DNA of 64,000 bases from Notospermus geniculatus (GCA_002633025.1 NMRB01000723.1:121060-185059); one strand, 5' to 3'; counted from the first letter of the stretch, positions 15,355 through 26,872 are shown. A program made the numbers and translations. The notes: generated from the letters alone by a model not told the origin.

Positions 15355-18300
15355 CTGAAAAACAAGAGGGGGGTGGGGGGGTGGGGGTGATAATGTCTGC
15401 TCAGCAATGAATGCTCACAATGACAAGACCTCGGAAATAAGCAACAAGAACTTAAGACAGGTGCTACAAGGTATTACACCTGGTTTCACTGGTCAAGTAC
15501 TGAGTTAAAGCACATCATAACAGAAATGAAAGTACATATACTGTACTTCCTTGCTCATAAGATACATGACGGCTGAAAACACACTACCGTTTTGGGGCTG
15601 AGCGCAAGGTCACTGGGTCACATCAGTGTCTAGTCAAAGTAGGACAACATGAGTGCACACTGTGTTCTTTGATCATAAGATAGGGGCCCATGGTGCCGAA
15701 CACCGCAACTGTCTCAAGGTCAGCGTTCAAGGCCAGATATGAAGGCCANTAAAACTGGATGTTTCTTGGACGGATTCCCCGCCAGACCTCCTTTAAGACT
15801 TCCAGTATCGCTGTTCATGTCAAGGTCACCACTGCGTGCGAGACTACCGTGACCTTGGTACTGGCTCGATGATTGTCCGTCGGACTGGAAAATGAAATGG
15901 TATTCATGACAAGTCAGAGTGGAGTAGTCTGCTAGGCCTGGTTCATGATCAAGAGGTCGACCCATAGTTCAAACATGGTAAATGTAACCTGCTTTGAGGT
16001 GATGCTCCGAATGAGAGTTTTGTCGTGCAAGCTGGCTGTCTGGGCAGTTGTTGTGTCATTGGTCTGAGTGTAGATGAAATGAAACAACAATGGTGAATTG
16101 CCCATTGAGAACCACCAACTCGCACGAGAAAACGCTCACGTGGAAGAGCACCCTAAGTCTATAGGCCTTCTCGGACAGGTGCTGTGGTTATTACATGTCA
16201 GGCGTGGTTAGAAATAGTAACAGGTTTCTAAGGTGAAAGACATAGCTTTCTACCGGACTCCAACCCACAGACCCTTGTGTAAGGCATCAATCGCCAGGAT
16301 GGTCACAGTGTCCTGTGTTTCCACACGGCGTTCTCAATACAGACTGCTCACCACACTGCCCTTAGTTTATTGAAATCGACACATACCATTTGGAAGCTGT
16401 TTCGTACGGCCTGATCAAACTTTGCACAGAATTCCTCGATAACGCTGGCTGCCTTCTGCTCTTTGACGTCCTCGCCGAGCTCTTTCTTCTTGGCCGCAAT
16501 TTTCTCTGGAAAACAGAAAAGTTGGGAACTTTTGATTCACGTTATGGGTAAGTTTGATTCAAGAGTAGAATAGAAGTCCTACATATTCCGAGGACAGTGA
16601 AGATAGCACCCAGGTTCAGAAATATGCACTGTTCCTTATTGCTCTCTTCGCCTAAGAATCCATTCACATGAATTTCTAGTGATGCGACCCACAAACTTTG
16701 TTTGATTCTGTGGAATTGGTCATGGACAAAAGATGCGGCATCGCACCGCTCCAAATTCGTGTGAATGGAGGATTCTTAGTTGAGGGCGAATGGGAATAAA
16801 CCTGCACTGTCAATTTGGGTGTCGAACACAAGCAGGCCAGCGACGTGCCGGTACTTGGGCAGGGGACCAGGAAGAACAAGGGACTCACCTATGAGTGACT
16901 GGTGGGCGTACTTCAGAGCATCCATGATCACCGCCTCCACTGCCGCGTTACGATCCTGACTGCTATTCGTGCGATTCCGCTGCAGATAATTATGCAACAG
17001 TTTGTTGAAGTCCGTTGGTAGATTGGCGATGAGTCGGAAGGGGAACGTCGGACTGTTAAAGTTCATGTCAGCAATGATGAGATCTCGTAACAACGGAAAG
17101 AGTGGATGTGACCTGAACGCCTTGGACTTGTCGCATACTAAGTTCCGAATGAATCCCTGCCGCGAATCTTGCGAAGTTCCATTGTGAACTTTTTGACTGC
17201 CGTTCGTGGTGGGAATCCCTTGGGGGTTTTCCACGGGTGGTTGCCACGGTGATTTTGCGTGATCCTGAGAGCAAATCACAACAGATGTGAGCTGATCGTC
17301 AGAAATGTTGTTAGGGTCTGGTTGCGAGGAGTAGTTTGTTTGAAGGCTGAGGTTCTCGGTTGATGGTCCGAGGCTGTCTTGGAATGGATTCTGACTCAGC
17401 TCATCAGGATCAAACCCCACTTCATGTGTGTTGTTTAGCGTCATATTCCCGTTCACATGATGCCCAAAGTGAGGCGCTGAGTTCGATACATTTGTAACCA
17501 TGGAACCGAAACTCTCATTACTATACGACGGATTATCATCAAAGCTAACATGTTCCTTCTTCATCGGGAACCCGGGCGCAGCTGGTCGGCAAAAATTATT
17601 GAACTTTCCCGGTGGCATCTCGGACGTTTGATGCATTCCATTCTGGCGATGATTACCGGGCATAAAATTTGAATTTTTGTCATTACCGACATTTGGCGTG
17701 ACGACAGATGTATTTTGTCCATTTTGGTTAAAATGCGGTGAATTCCTTGAATGAGTTGTTTGTGGGCTCGGATTAGACATGAAATGACCTTGACCAGCTG
17801 GCGAGTCTTGCCCCACAAATGACGGCTGTGACATCGCGCTCGCCATTTGTTTGTTCAACGCCCTCTGTTTATATTTCTGGACCAACCAATGCTGTGCTTG
17901 CGATGGGCCGAGAATATTACCAGGGGACAAGGTAGACTGGTCATGCACAGCACCGAAGTTCATGGAAGGACCGGGAGCACTTGAGTTGCCGAAATCAAAG
18001 GTGCCATTCCCCATATTGTTCATGAAATTGTCGTTTTGGCAGTTTGAATACTCGTTGTACTGTGACACATTGCAAGGTCGTTGCATGAACGACCTCTGAC
18101 CTTGACCTTGAAAACTAGATGAATGAAAACTCGGCGTATTACCCGGTGTAAGCAGATTTTGTTCATTTTGCCGTTCCCATGGTGCAAACCGACACGACTG
18201 AGACGTTTGCGATTGATTCTGCCCAAAGTCATAATTCTCGGATTGCATACTTTGTCCTGATGGCCTCAGTCCATGTGCCTGTGGATACGGTGCTTGTCTC

Positions 18301-21300
18301 GGGTGATATCCATGTCCCTGTGACTGTTGCCACTTTTTATTCATGTGCATCATTCGAATATTATTCTGCGGCGTGCTACACGGTTGAAAATCACGAGTGT
18401 TCGTTTGTCTCTGCAGCTGCGGTGGCGCATTAAACGATTCACTGGGTATCACAGACACATTCGACACATTAAACGGACTCTGCGACTCAGCACTGCATTG
18501 TGGGAAGCGTACATTTGGTTGGTTCCGTGGGGTAATCGGCACATCCTTTATGGGATTGAATCCTCCAGAGTTTTGATTCCTTTGAAACCCCTGCCCTGTT
18601 CCGTTTGTACCCAGCTGAAGACCTGATTTAGACGTGTTGCCATCATCACAGGGTGGGAGATGTCGTTGAACGAATTCCTTCAGAGGGGCAATACCCTGCA
18701 TACGAAACACCCCCTGGGTCGCCCCAGCCCCAAAAGTCTGTGTCTCAGCTAAATTTGTGTACGAACCACGACTCATGTTGTTCTTATTCCCCATCATGCT
18801 CTTTTGCCCAATAGATGGCACCTCAAACGACTGCATCCCATCAGTGTCGAAACTCAGTGGCGTACGTGTGGCGCCGATCGGTGACCGATCTCGCGAATAT
18901 TCACCAAATGTTGGATTCACACAGAGTTGTTTCCGCTTCATATGCGACGTCGGGCTCGTCTCGACACTACTGTTCCCTGAGGCAAACGGACATGACGTTT
19001 TCCGTGAATTTCTTCGATAATCACCGGTATAACCAGAATCTGATTGACTAGGTCCACTCGTTTCATTCCTCACATCGCCACCAGGTGGCACTTTCAGTCC
19101 AGGATTCATGCCTTTCATCTTTGGATCATTTCTCAAAATGGACGGGACACTTTTATCACGAGACTGAATCTGATTACCAAGTGGACTAGGTGCCATCTTG
19201 TCTCTAAATTTCGGCACGATAGTCGCAGCAGAGGTTGAAAACATGTGGCCCCCGGACATCCCAGTGGTGGACACTGGGTACCGATTATAACCGTCGACTT
19301 TGTTCAACTTCTGATGCAAAAGCTGTGAAAAAGACATCGCAGGGGGTGCATTTTTCATTGGTACATTGTCACTGCTGCTGTTTACAGTGGGAACAGGGGT
19401 CGGCATCGTACTACGGCTTGCGTTACTCGCCAGATCACCCGAGTGGTAGCCAGCGTCGTGCGGTGATTTCAGCTCCATACGGTGAGAATCAGGATATTCC
19501 GTATCAGAAGTTAAGTCGACAACTGGATGCCGCGCGTCCTTTGCTGAGTTAATTCGGCTGACCTCCCCGTCCGTGATGCTGACCCCTGAACTCATGACGG
19601 TCCCGACCTTTGACCTCTGTTGTGGCATCTCTTTCGACGGTATGTTGGGAACTTTGAACACACTGTTTGAACGATTTTTAACGTCTATGGGGTTCTTCAG
19701 ACAGGGTTTAGGACTCGCAGTTGTCGTGTCGCACACTCCAACCCTCTGTGACTGGGCAGCAGCAACACCAGGACTTGATGGATAAACTGGGAGGGGGGAC
19801 TTTGGTTCATGTTTTGGACTGAACGGATAATCGGATCTTGAGAGTTTCTCCAACTGATTCCTGTCCTTTGACCCCTGATGAGTGCCCCCTGGTGGGATAT
19901 CTGAACACACATCTTGACTGAAGCGTAACTTGTACTGTCTTCCATCGCTGTGCGATACGGATGATTGTTTATGATTGCCTTGGTAACCAGGAAGCGGACT
20001 TCCCACACCACCGTCTGGGAGTGTTGACGTCACACTTGGACTTCCACAAATTGCCTGACCTTGACCTTGACTTTCAAATGGCTCCTGTTTAATATCGAGA
20101 TCATGTGACCCAGAATCGTCGAGATCTTTGGTCGGTGATGGCGCTGCCGTCGTCGGCGACGTCCAGCGCGAGACAAACGGCGACGGATCATTCATATTCG
20201 GAGACGGCATACGCGACGGCATCGCAGAGTTCGGATTGGTTTCATATCCTGGAATGTCAGATTGCGTGTCTGAATTATTCGCCGGTGACGGCGCCTTAGA
20301 ATGCAGAGGGGACGGCAAATTACTATCACAGGACGGCGGCGAAAACTTCCCAGGCCTGGAGGAGGCAGACACCTTCTTTACCGACTCGGAAATTCTCGGT
20401 CCAAATCCCGACGGATATTCTACTTGATTTCCAGATGTGTTGCCACTTGTGTCGCGACTTTCAGAAAACTGTGCACAAAGATTGTTAGTAGCCGCCAAAG
20501 TTTCATTTGCTGATTGGCCGAAATTGTCCAAGAGATTATCGCAGTATGCGGACATGTCAAACTCGGACGTCTGCTGCTTTTCATGGTTGAAAATTTCTGG
20601 AACATTTTTGTCATTCGGTGACATTGACAGCGGTGATGCGGATAATGAGATCGGCGATCGTACATTGGGCGTGCTCAGTGTAGAGCGCTGATTGTTCGTC
20701 TCTTGATGGCCTTCTACAGCGGCACCATCGGACACACCGGAGGCGGCCGTATCAACATCTAGCGATTTTGATACGTTGATCACAGGTCCTGTCTTCGTGA
20801 AGAAACCAGCGCCCGGCTCCCCAGTACAATCCGATGGTTCTATACTCGGCTGCTTGTTTGACTTAGAGCCACTTTCCATTAATCTTGAATTCAATATTAT
20901 CGGCGGTGTGGGACAGGTCAAACTACCACTTGAAGAATTCACAGAAAGGGACCAATTTTCTTGTCGAAGTGAACCGAGGCTTTGACTGCGGGAATTCATC
21001 CTGTGTTTCATGTGACCTTCCCCTTGTAAACTAGTATGACCTTGTAAATGACCTTGACTTTGGGAATGACCTTGACCTTGCGAATGACCGTGTAAATGAC
21101 CTTGCCCGTGTAAATAACCTTGACCTTGTAAATGACCTTGAGCTAGTAAATCACCTTGACCTTGTAAATGACCTTGACCTTGCTGTTTCGCATCCTGCTG
21201 ATAGAAACTTGTGTTCTCATGAATCTGCTGACTGGAAGAGACATGACTCATTTGAATTTGTGAAAAATGTCCTAAACTTGCCCGCCTCCCTCCTGGCATG

Positions 21301-24300
21301 GGAATACTTGTATTCTTCATCACTTGAGAATCACCATGACCTTGACCTCCAGGCATACGACCTTGGGACACATTATAACCTTGACCCTGTGACAAGTTGT
21401 GACCTTGACTATGCAGCACAGGGTGCTGATGTTGAGAAAACTGTGACTGTTGTATGAATGACCTCTGGCCCTGACCACCAGGGGCGCTACCGGGAAAACC
21501 ATTCATGCCATTCTGTCCCGCTTTAATTGGCATCCAGTTCTGCATATTATAAAGATCCTGCAGACTAGATGGCGTCTCTGAGGTCCCTGCAACGATACCA
21601 GTCGGCAGATGATTTCCAAACTGAACGACCGAGTCCGACGCCATGTCGTAAAAATCCAAGTCCATACTGTCTTTGATACCGATATCGCTACATATCTCAT
21701 TGAGGAGATCGTTCTGGATGCGTTCGTCACCATTTTCCAGTTCTTCGTCCGACAAGAAATGGCAGTTGTTTTCATCGTCTGAGCGTTGGCTGAACCCACC
21801 TGGGCTCCGCTGTGAATTGCGATACTTCAAATCCTGGAAATAAACAAGCGAGATTTAGTCCTGTTTCCTTCTACATTTTACACCGGATAGCCAAATTTCT
21901 GAGCCTCTTCATCCAACTTGATAATGGAGTTCACCACATTGGTTCTTTTAATTGGCTGACAGTAGGGGCAACCCCCTGCACTCTCGTTTGAGGAGACGAA
22001 AAAATACCGGTAACCCTTTCAGTGTCTACCCCCCTCCCCAGAAATCGTAACTATGTCACAACGAAGCATTTGGCTGACATTGAGCTATACTGAGGGTGAT
22101 TTCAGTTCATTTTTTGAACACTAGGTGTCTCTGACATCATTCTGAGTTTTACAAAACACCTAATTTTGTTCTGGCGCTGAATGGGTTAATCCTGCCAGCA
22201 GGGTACGCTTCAAAGACTAGTGTAGGCCTATGGGGTACAGCTACTAACAGGAAACAGCATGCAAGGAGATTAATGGCGATTGGCTTTGCATCTCAAGCTG
22301 AAAGTGAGAGTTGAACCTGCAACTTACTGACCAGGGACCCTCAGTTACTACATCACTGAGGGCCCAGTCATGATTTTGACCATCCGTCAACCTGCACACT
22401 CTGTGTGAGGCTGAAGGGGTGAATGTTGTTCAATCTGAATTCTGACCCCTGGGCGCATATTCATAAAACTACTTAAATCTATAAAGTGTGATGTTCAACA
22501 CAAAAGATAAGTATCACATTTTAACTTAGTAGTATGTTCATGAATATGGCCCCTGGCCCCTATCCCACAACCCTTGGCACCTGGCCTCCGACCCGACCCT
22601 ATAAAAGCCTACCGGTACTCCTAATCCTAACCCTAACCCCTGACCCTACAGGCAGCGGTTATCACTGGGTACCCTGTTCCATGGGATTCAGATGACATTT
22701 ACACCTTTTACAAAGTGGGAGGGGATTGAACCACCCACAACTCGCTGACCAGGGACCCTCAGTTTCCACATCACTGACCATATGATGACCCCCACCTGGT
22801 AAGGATGGCCTGCAGAAAAGAACCCACCTCATTTACCTCTGGGATTTCTGCTAGGAAATGCCTGAGGAAGATCCCAGTTGGGGTCAAAAATTTGCAAAAT
22901 TCGGAGACGACTTTATGTTAATACTTTCAGAAAAGGCGACTGTCACACAAAGCACTTTTAAAACGTCGGGAAAGATTCCGTGAGTTCTTACCATAGTTGA
23001 TCGAGGCCCAGTCCTGTGCACTGTACACTCTCAACGGCACAGTCCCAGCACAAGGACCACACACCGAACTTGAGTACCGGTAACACTTCTACTGTATATC
23101 CTTGGAGTCCAAGGTATATCCCAGTCCACACCAATTGATAACCTGAGTTGAACTAAAATCCACTTGAGAACACACTGGCTATATCCTGGTAGAGGGGACT
23201 GTTGATTTAGCCAAGCTTAGCATGACCAAGCGTTATAATAGGACCATTATCTACTCGACACCCCCAGGGTCTCCAACTCCCTAACAATACACAGATTTAT
23301 CTTTGTGGAGAGTATTCTTGGAAAAACTGCCATCCAAACATTCATTGTTGTCCTCTTTAGTGAGTTTAATTAAACACTAAATGTTGATTGATTTGTATTT
23401 TAACAGTAATCAGTGGTTTGTTCAAACATCACACAGGTGTCGGAATTGTAATTAAAATTTACCTAATATCTTAATTATGAAAAGTAATTAATTGAAGATC
23501 AAAGATTTTGGTGCAGGTGAGAACTTTTAGGGTACCAACACTCGCTTATCTACTTTTGCTGGTATTCATAAATGCTAGCAAATGCTTTTATTTCAAGTTT
23601 TGCAGCACATTTACATTCGACCTCGGTGTGCAAATCTTAAGTAAAAGCATTTGCTAACTTTTATGAATACAGCCATTGCGATTTCAGTATGTCTGAACAA
23701 GTTACCTTTGGATTTACCGTCCAAGTTTAGGTTTGTCAAACCAAGCCCATCTTGGTCAATGATAAGATAGTGAAGTCAAAACTTCGGGAAGAATCAGCAA
23801 GTGTCCTAAATATTGAAGTACATTTACACCAATCATGCCAATGTCATCTTCTCATGCAAAAACTAATCATTGCCATCCAAGTCTGAGAACCAAAATACGA
23901 GATGAACAACACAACTTCAGAATTTTCTAGTTATGTATGAGGAAACTGGACAGTCGGCATATTCTGGGACCATTTGCAAAAATGAACAATTTCTCCAGAA
24001 TGAGGGAAGGTTTGCAGGGGCATAGCTAGCTTTTACGGCCGGGGCAAAACTAATTGAGTCTGGAGGGCGAAGTCAGAGGGGGGCCGGGTTCCCCCAGAAA
24101 AAAAAAATTGAAAATTTACATCTTCTCGGAAGCATTTTCCCCACTCTTGACTCTTGGCTTGAAGAGGGGAAATGACCCTTTAGAGAAAAAATTTGTTTTG
24201 TCACTTTTTGCTCCAGGGGCATTTGCACCCTGCCCCCAGCTACGCCCCTGGTTTCGACGACTTTTGAGAGCAGAACTGATCAGGGAGCTCTAGGTGTTTT

Positions 24301-26872
24301 TAGTTTATGTAATTCCTTAAGATTTATTTTTGGTTTTGATCATCTTCGCTTGACAAATGTCCCCTTGTTATTCAACATTTAATTGACGGACCATGAATAT
24401 TTTCCTCACTCCCTTTCCACACTGAGACACACTCAAGGAAATTCCTGAATGAAGTTTTCGGGGAAAAATCTCCTGAACGACTTCTTTCAAATGAATGAAA
24501 GGCTTCCCTTGGGGCTGGTAACAAGTTTAATTAATTCCCCAGGGAGTTAAATAGCAGGCATTCCACAATCCTTAACCCTCTCTGGACAATTGATTGTCGA
24601 AGAAATGGCGAAGTGGAGATGGGGTTGGTGGCGGTGGCGGTGGTGGAGGGGGTGTGGGCAGTGGTGGTGGTGCTGGTGCCAATGGCGGTGGTGGTGTTGG
24701 TGGGGTGGCGGCGGCGGTGGGGTGGTGGTGACGGTGACGGTGCTGGTGAACTTGGTCCCGATGGCAGTGGTGGTATTGGTGGGCCGGCGGGGGCGACAGC
24801 GATGGTGGTGGAGACGGTGGTGGTGGGGTTGGTGCCAATGGCGGTGTTGGTGGGGCGCCGGCGGCAGTGGAGAGGGGAGGTGGTGACAGTGGCGGTGGTG
24901 CCAATGCTGGTGTTGGTAGGGCGGCGGCGGTGGGGAGATAGAGGCGTGGTGTGTAAGAACCATCGCTACAAATTGGGTACTTTAGAATCCCCGATTGGAA
25001 GTTACGTGCTCCATGGCACACAATGGAAATCCTGTTGTTCGATGCGGTTTATTCATTCCGTCAATCAACGATCTTTTTTGGGCACTGATCGGGATTCAAT
25101 GGGTCGTAAACGTTCCTTAACATTAAGGTCCACCTTAAATCTATTGTTCTCGATGGCTTTGAATAGACTTACCGGTAAGGTCGAACTTAACTTTAAGGAA
25201 CGTTCTAAAATACGACCCCAAATTTGTTCCTACAACATTCCAAAAACATGCACATTTTGCCCAATGGGAAAATTTTGACATGGATGTGCAAGTTGGGCCA
25301 ACTATAGCACGCCTACTTTTGCTAAATGTAGCAGTCATCGAAATCTCCCAACCAATGCACCCCACAATCTCAATGTTATTTAAACAAATGCCCAGGAGCC
25401 AACAAAAGTGATTCATTCGCTGAGAATTTCGAACCACTCCACACAGGTGTCCCAACAAATAGGACATGTTTACAGGCAGTGGAGATTTAACAGATTACAA
25501 CGCTTCATTCAGGTGTGCCAATATAGGACACCAACCCCTGAACTAAATCACCGATTTATCGACAAAAATAACATGATAGCCTTGATTCCAACCTACACTA
25601 ATTGACCCCAAATACAATGTATTACAATGTAGATTTATATGTTGTGTGTTTTTTGATAAACATGCAATTGTTCTACAAATGAAGCTAAAAACAGAAACAG
25701 TGAAATTCTTGACTTAGGATAATAAAGAAGTTGTCATCAGAGGCGTTATAGAAAGAGCAGGGAAATAAAGAGCTCCAATAAAAGAGCACTTTTCCCATCT
25801 TTTGCCTTTTGTATTTTTTTCACGCCTGCAATTGTCATAATCTGTAAGAATACAGAAATGCCAAGTTGTGCAAGTAAACCAGTGCAGAAAAAGACAAGAT
25901 GATGCCTTTCCTCATCCTCCCATAGCAGGGCTTTGGTCTCGCTCCTCTTCATACACACTGATGACAAGGATCGAGGTAAAAACCCCTGCTGTGGGAGGAT
26001 GCCTTTCCTGGCTTTGATGATGACAGAATTGAAGGGTGCCAGAAATGAACACAACACCTACCATTTTTCTTTACTAAAATATGTTATCTTCATAGCCCGT
26101 GATGCATGTAACGACTCAAGTTCTGATCGCTCTTCGGGATGTCACTGAAAAAAGACAGATTGATAGTTGAGTGAATAAACACGTTTGATACATTTTGTAA
26201 AGGAAGAAAACCCAGCGCAATCCCTGCCACCGTAGGATAATTATTGGTCCTTAATTATTGTTCCCTTCGTCATCGCATTTTGTGCTGCGATGAATGGAGT
26301 TTGGAGGAATAAGAATGGAGTGACCACCTCCGATGTTCTCTCAGCAGGGGTGTAGCTAGCTTTTACGGCTGGGGGAGCATTGATTGAGTCAGGAGGGCGA
26401 AGTCTGACCCTAAAAGGAAAAATATGTTTTGTCCCTTTTTGTTCTGTGGGGCCGGGTACTTACCCTCTGCCCCCCCCTCGGCTAGCTATGCCCCTGCTCA
26501 GGCTAAATCAGACTGGAAGAAAGCAGGGATTGTCTTCTAGGTCTTCTTCTCCAGAAATCCACAAATCCACCTCAGAAGTTTTGGGTGAGAGGGTGACCAG
26601 ATGGAGAAGCCATAAACATGTACATTGTGTACCACGTGCATTCACCTGTACTGACCACATACAGTGATACACACATCATGACATAGGGCCCTACACACAG
26701 TTGGCTACCCTGTCAAACTTCTAACTCATAAAACTCATCAAAAACAACAAAACTTACGATCAAGTCCCTATAATATCATGACTGCAACAAATACTAACAT
26801 ACCCGCAAGAAAATCGGGAAAACGGAGCACTTTACAACTCACCAGCAAAGTTTGAAGTGGAGATACCGACAT
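15148..26872 (-). CDS. Giant divergent TALE-class homeodomain protein
   Basis: A DNA-binding transcription factor, predicted nuclear. Exons: 26872-26843 (start), 21833-16889, 16505-16387, 16063-15989, 15884 to about 15750 (broken by N), and 15354-15148 (stop). All phases agree, giving about 1840 residues, several times longer than MEIS, PKNOX or TGIF. Residues about 1-1580 are low-complexity Ser/Gln/Gly/Pro-rich with a QGQGHLQGQ repeat near 210-270. Residues about 1582-1700 hold an HPLFPLL motif and downstream helices (EEFCAKF) like a diverged MEIS/PKNOX N-terminal domain. The homeodomain near 1764-1830 has the three-residue PYP extension and [10 protein letters not shown] in helix 3, with Thr at position 50, where MEIS/PKNOX/TGIF have Ile, PBX Gly and IRX Ala. 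It may be a lineage-restricted TALE gene (amphioxus has one called Atale) rather than a standard orthologue; that is inference. The exon 1 join is an unconfirmed prediction. Confidence 0.82.
15355..15749. other. Homeobox gene last intron with assembly gap
   Basis: N at 15749 touches the end of the upstream exon. The expected few residues between HPVL and AVAIM plus a GT donor are missing here, so bases have been lost or miscalled. The rest is intron, with a G-run (15367-15388) that may slow sequencing. Confidence 0.7.
15750..15884 (-). CDS. Homeobox gene exon 5 (linker and homeodomain N-arm)
   Basis: Acceptor TCATTTTCCAG before TCC at 15884, in phase 0. It encodes a Ser/Gly/Gln-rich linker ending NPSKKHPVL, the basic N-terminal arm of the homeodomain. 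The 3' end is obscured by the N at 15749; reading on gives a stop within 10 codons. Confidence 0.8.
15989..16063 (-). CDS. Homeobox gene exon 4 (25 codons)
   Basis: Acceptor CTACACTCAG and donor CAG|GTTACA; 75 nt, phase 0 at both ends, reading TNDTTTAQ...ITSKQ. Small and without a known motif, but frame and borders fit both neighbours. Confidence 0.72.
16387..16505 (-). CDS. Homeobox gene exon 3 (MEINOX-like second half)
   Basis: Acceptor CTGTTTTCCAG and donor ATG|GTATGT; 119 nt. The split Glu codon joins QSLI to [11 protein letters not shown]. The predicted helices with [16 protein letters not shown] are reminiscent of the FC-R/K-Y/F stretch late in the MEIS/PKNOX domain. Confidence 0.82.
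16889..21833 (-). CDS. Homeobox gene exon 2, 4.9-kb low-complexity exon
   Basis: Acceptor TTTATTTCCAG before GAT at 21833 and donor ATAG|GTGAGT at 16889; 4945 nt, 1648 codons plus 1, uninterrupted. The open frame runs on into the intron to 16776, but the donor is strong. The N-terminus has an acidic stretch ([17 protein letters not shown]). The middle holds many Ser/Pro/Gln clusters and SPxx motifs, plus a Gly-Gln-His repeat at about 21000-21430. The last 77 codons hold [15 protein letters not shown] and [18 protein letters not shown]. No ATG begins the exon: the apparent first codon is TTG, so translation must start upstream. Confidence 0.9.
21000..21200 (-). repeat. In-frame CAAGGTCAT-type coding repeat
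   Basis: Minus-strand text alternates CAAGGTCAT, CAAGGTCAAGGT and TTACAAGGT, encoding GQGH/LQGQG. On the plus strand it is a dense run of TGACCTTG, the inverse of the nuclear-receptor half-site extension AAGGTCA. About 15 half-sites lie in 200 bp. The repeat is coding, but the same DNA could bind NR5A/ERR-type receptors. Confidence 0.75.
21834..22299. other. Start of homeobox gene intron 1; nothing recognised
   Basis: Non-coding, moderately AT-rich. No repeat family from elsewhere in the window was noticed. Confidence 0.4.
22300..22800 (-). mobile_element. Two related tRNA-like SINE heads
   Basis: At 22300-22375 and 22720-22790 the minus strand reads A-box-like CAGTGATGTAGTAA or CAGTGATGTGGAAA, shared ACTGAGGGTCCCTGGTCAG, then B-box-like GGTTCAACTCTC or GGTTCAATCCCC. 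They are about 410 bp apart and share about 30 bp nearly exactly. Fragments of a tRNA-derived SINE are the best reading. A hairpin (22452-22552) lies between them. Confidence 0.6.
22452..22552. repeat. Hairpin element of the GGCCATATTCATGAA family
   Basis: Ends GCGCATATTCATAAA and, inverted, GGGGCCATATTCATGAA. Inner arms AAGTGTGAT / GTATCACATTTT and the motif CAACACAAAAGATAAG are shared in diverged form with the element at 62222. Confidence 0.75.
22855..22921 (+). repeat. Family A copy
   Basis: GCCTGAGGAAGATCCCAGTT, then GGGGTCAAAAATTTGC and GGAGACGACTTTAT. The core is diverged (CTGAGGA, GTCAAAA), so any ribozyme-like fold is likely lost. Confidence 0.6.
22922..23555. other. Intron sequence, nothing recognised
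   Basis: AT-rich, with no open frame of note and no family seen elsewhere. Confidence 0.4.
23560..23674. repeat. Hairpin element of the TATTCATAAA family
   Basis: Arms GGTATTCATAAATGCTAGCA plus AATGCTTTTA, inverted at the right as TAAAAGCATTTGCTAAC and TTATGAATAC. Confidence 0.75.
24015..24250. mobile_element. hAT-like MITE, CAGGGGCATAGCTAGC ends
   Basis: 236 bp, from CAGGGGCATAGCTAGCTTTT to the inverse of CAGGGGCGTAGCTGGGGG. Flanking 5-mers GTTTG and GTTTC match at four of five. The interior (GGAGGGCGAAGTC, TTTGTTTTGTC) is shared with the element at 26345. Non-coding. Confidence 0.75.
24251..24600. other. Intron sequence, nothing recognised
   Basis: Unique-looking intronic DNA between a MITE and the G-rich tract. 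Confidence 0.4.
24601..24935. repeat. GGTGGC low-complexity tract
   Basis: Irregular GGTGGT, GGCGGT and GGTGCC repeats produce long open frames on both strands (up to 221 codons, Val/Gly/Trp- or Pro/His-rich). Composition alone explains them. Confidence 0.85.
25101..25219. repeat. Hairpin, ends GGGTCGTA
   Basis: Left arm GGGTCGTAAACGTTCCTTAA with ATTAAGGT; right arm, inverted, GGGGTCGTATTTTAGAACGT with TCCTTAAAGTTAAG. The outer part resembles the GGGCCGTATTCTAGA ends of the 27674 element. Confidence 0.7.
25220..26344. other. Homeobox intron 1, remaining part
   Basis: Contains a small inverted repeat CCTCCCATAGCAGGG / CCCCTGCTGTGGGAGG near 25915-25998. A minus-strand stretch at about 26090-26150 with an acceptor-like TTTTTTCAG has a short open frame but no donor, so it is not called as an exon. 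Confidence 0.4.
26345..26496. mobile_element. hAT-like MITE, 152 bp, CTCAG target duplication
   Basis: Starts CAGGGGTGTAGCTAGCTTTT and ends with the inverse of CAGGGGCATAGCTAGC. Perfect flanking CTCAG duplications lie at 26340-26344 and 26497-26501. Same family as 24015-24250. Confidence 0.8.
26843..26872 (-). CDS. Homeobox gene exon 1 (start codon, 10 codons)
   Basis: ATG at 26872 begins [10 protein letters not shown], and the donor CTG|GTGAGT at 26843 is strong. Joining to 21833 keeps the frame (LL|DLKYRN). Two other ATGs lie 10 and 4 bases upstream in a different frame, which would read into exon 2 out of frame. Extra short exons between here and 21833 cannot be excluded. Confidence 0.6.

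Noticed and set aside
16776-16888. Extension of the large homeobox-gene exon to its stop at 16776
   Set aside because: A strong donor (ATAG|GTGAGT) at 16889 and a phase-matched next exon make this intron read-through.
22615-22640. CCTAACCCTAACCCC telomere-like text
   Set aside because: Only two imperfect units in an intron; too short to claim an interstitial telomere.
24572-25278. Long open frames on both strands, Val/Gly/Trp- or Pro/His-rich
   Set aside because: Low-complexity GGTGGC tract within the homeobox intron; composition explains them.
26088-26155. Possible homeobox-gene exon on the minus strand after TTTTTTCAG
   Set aside because: No GT donor and an early stop; no similarity to the protein.
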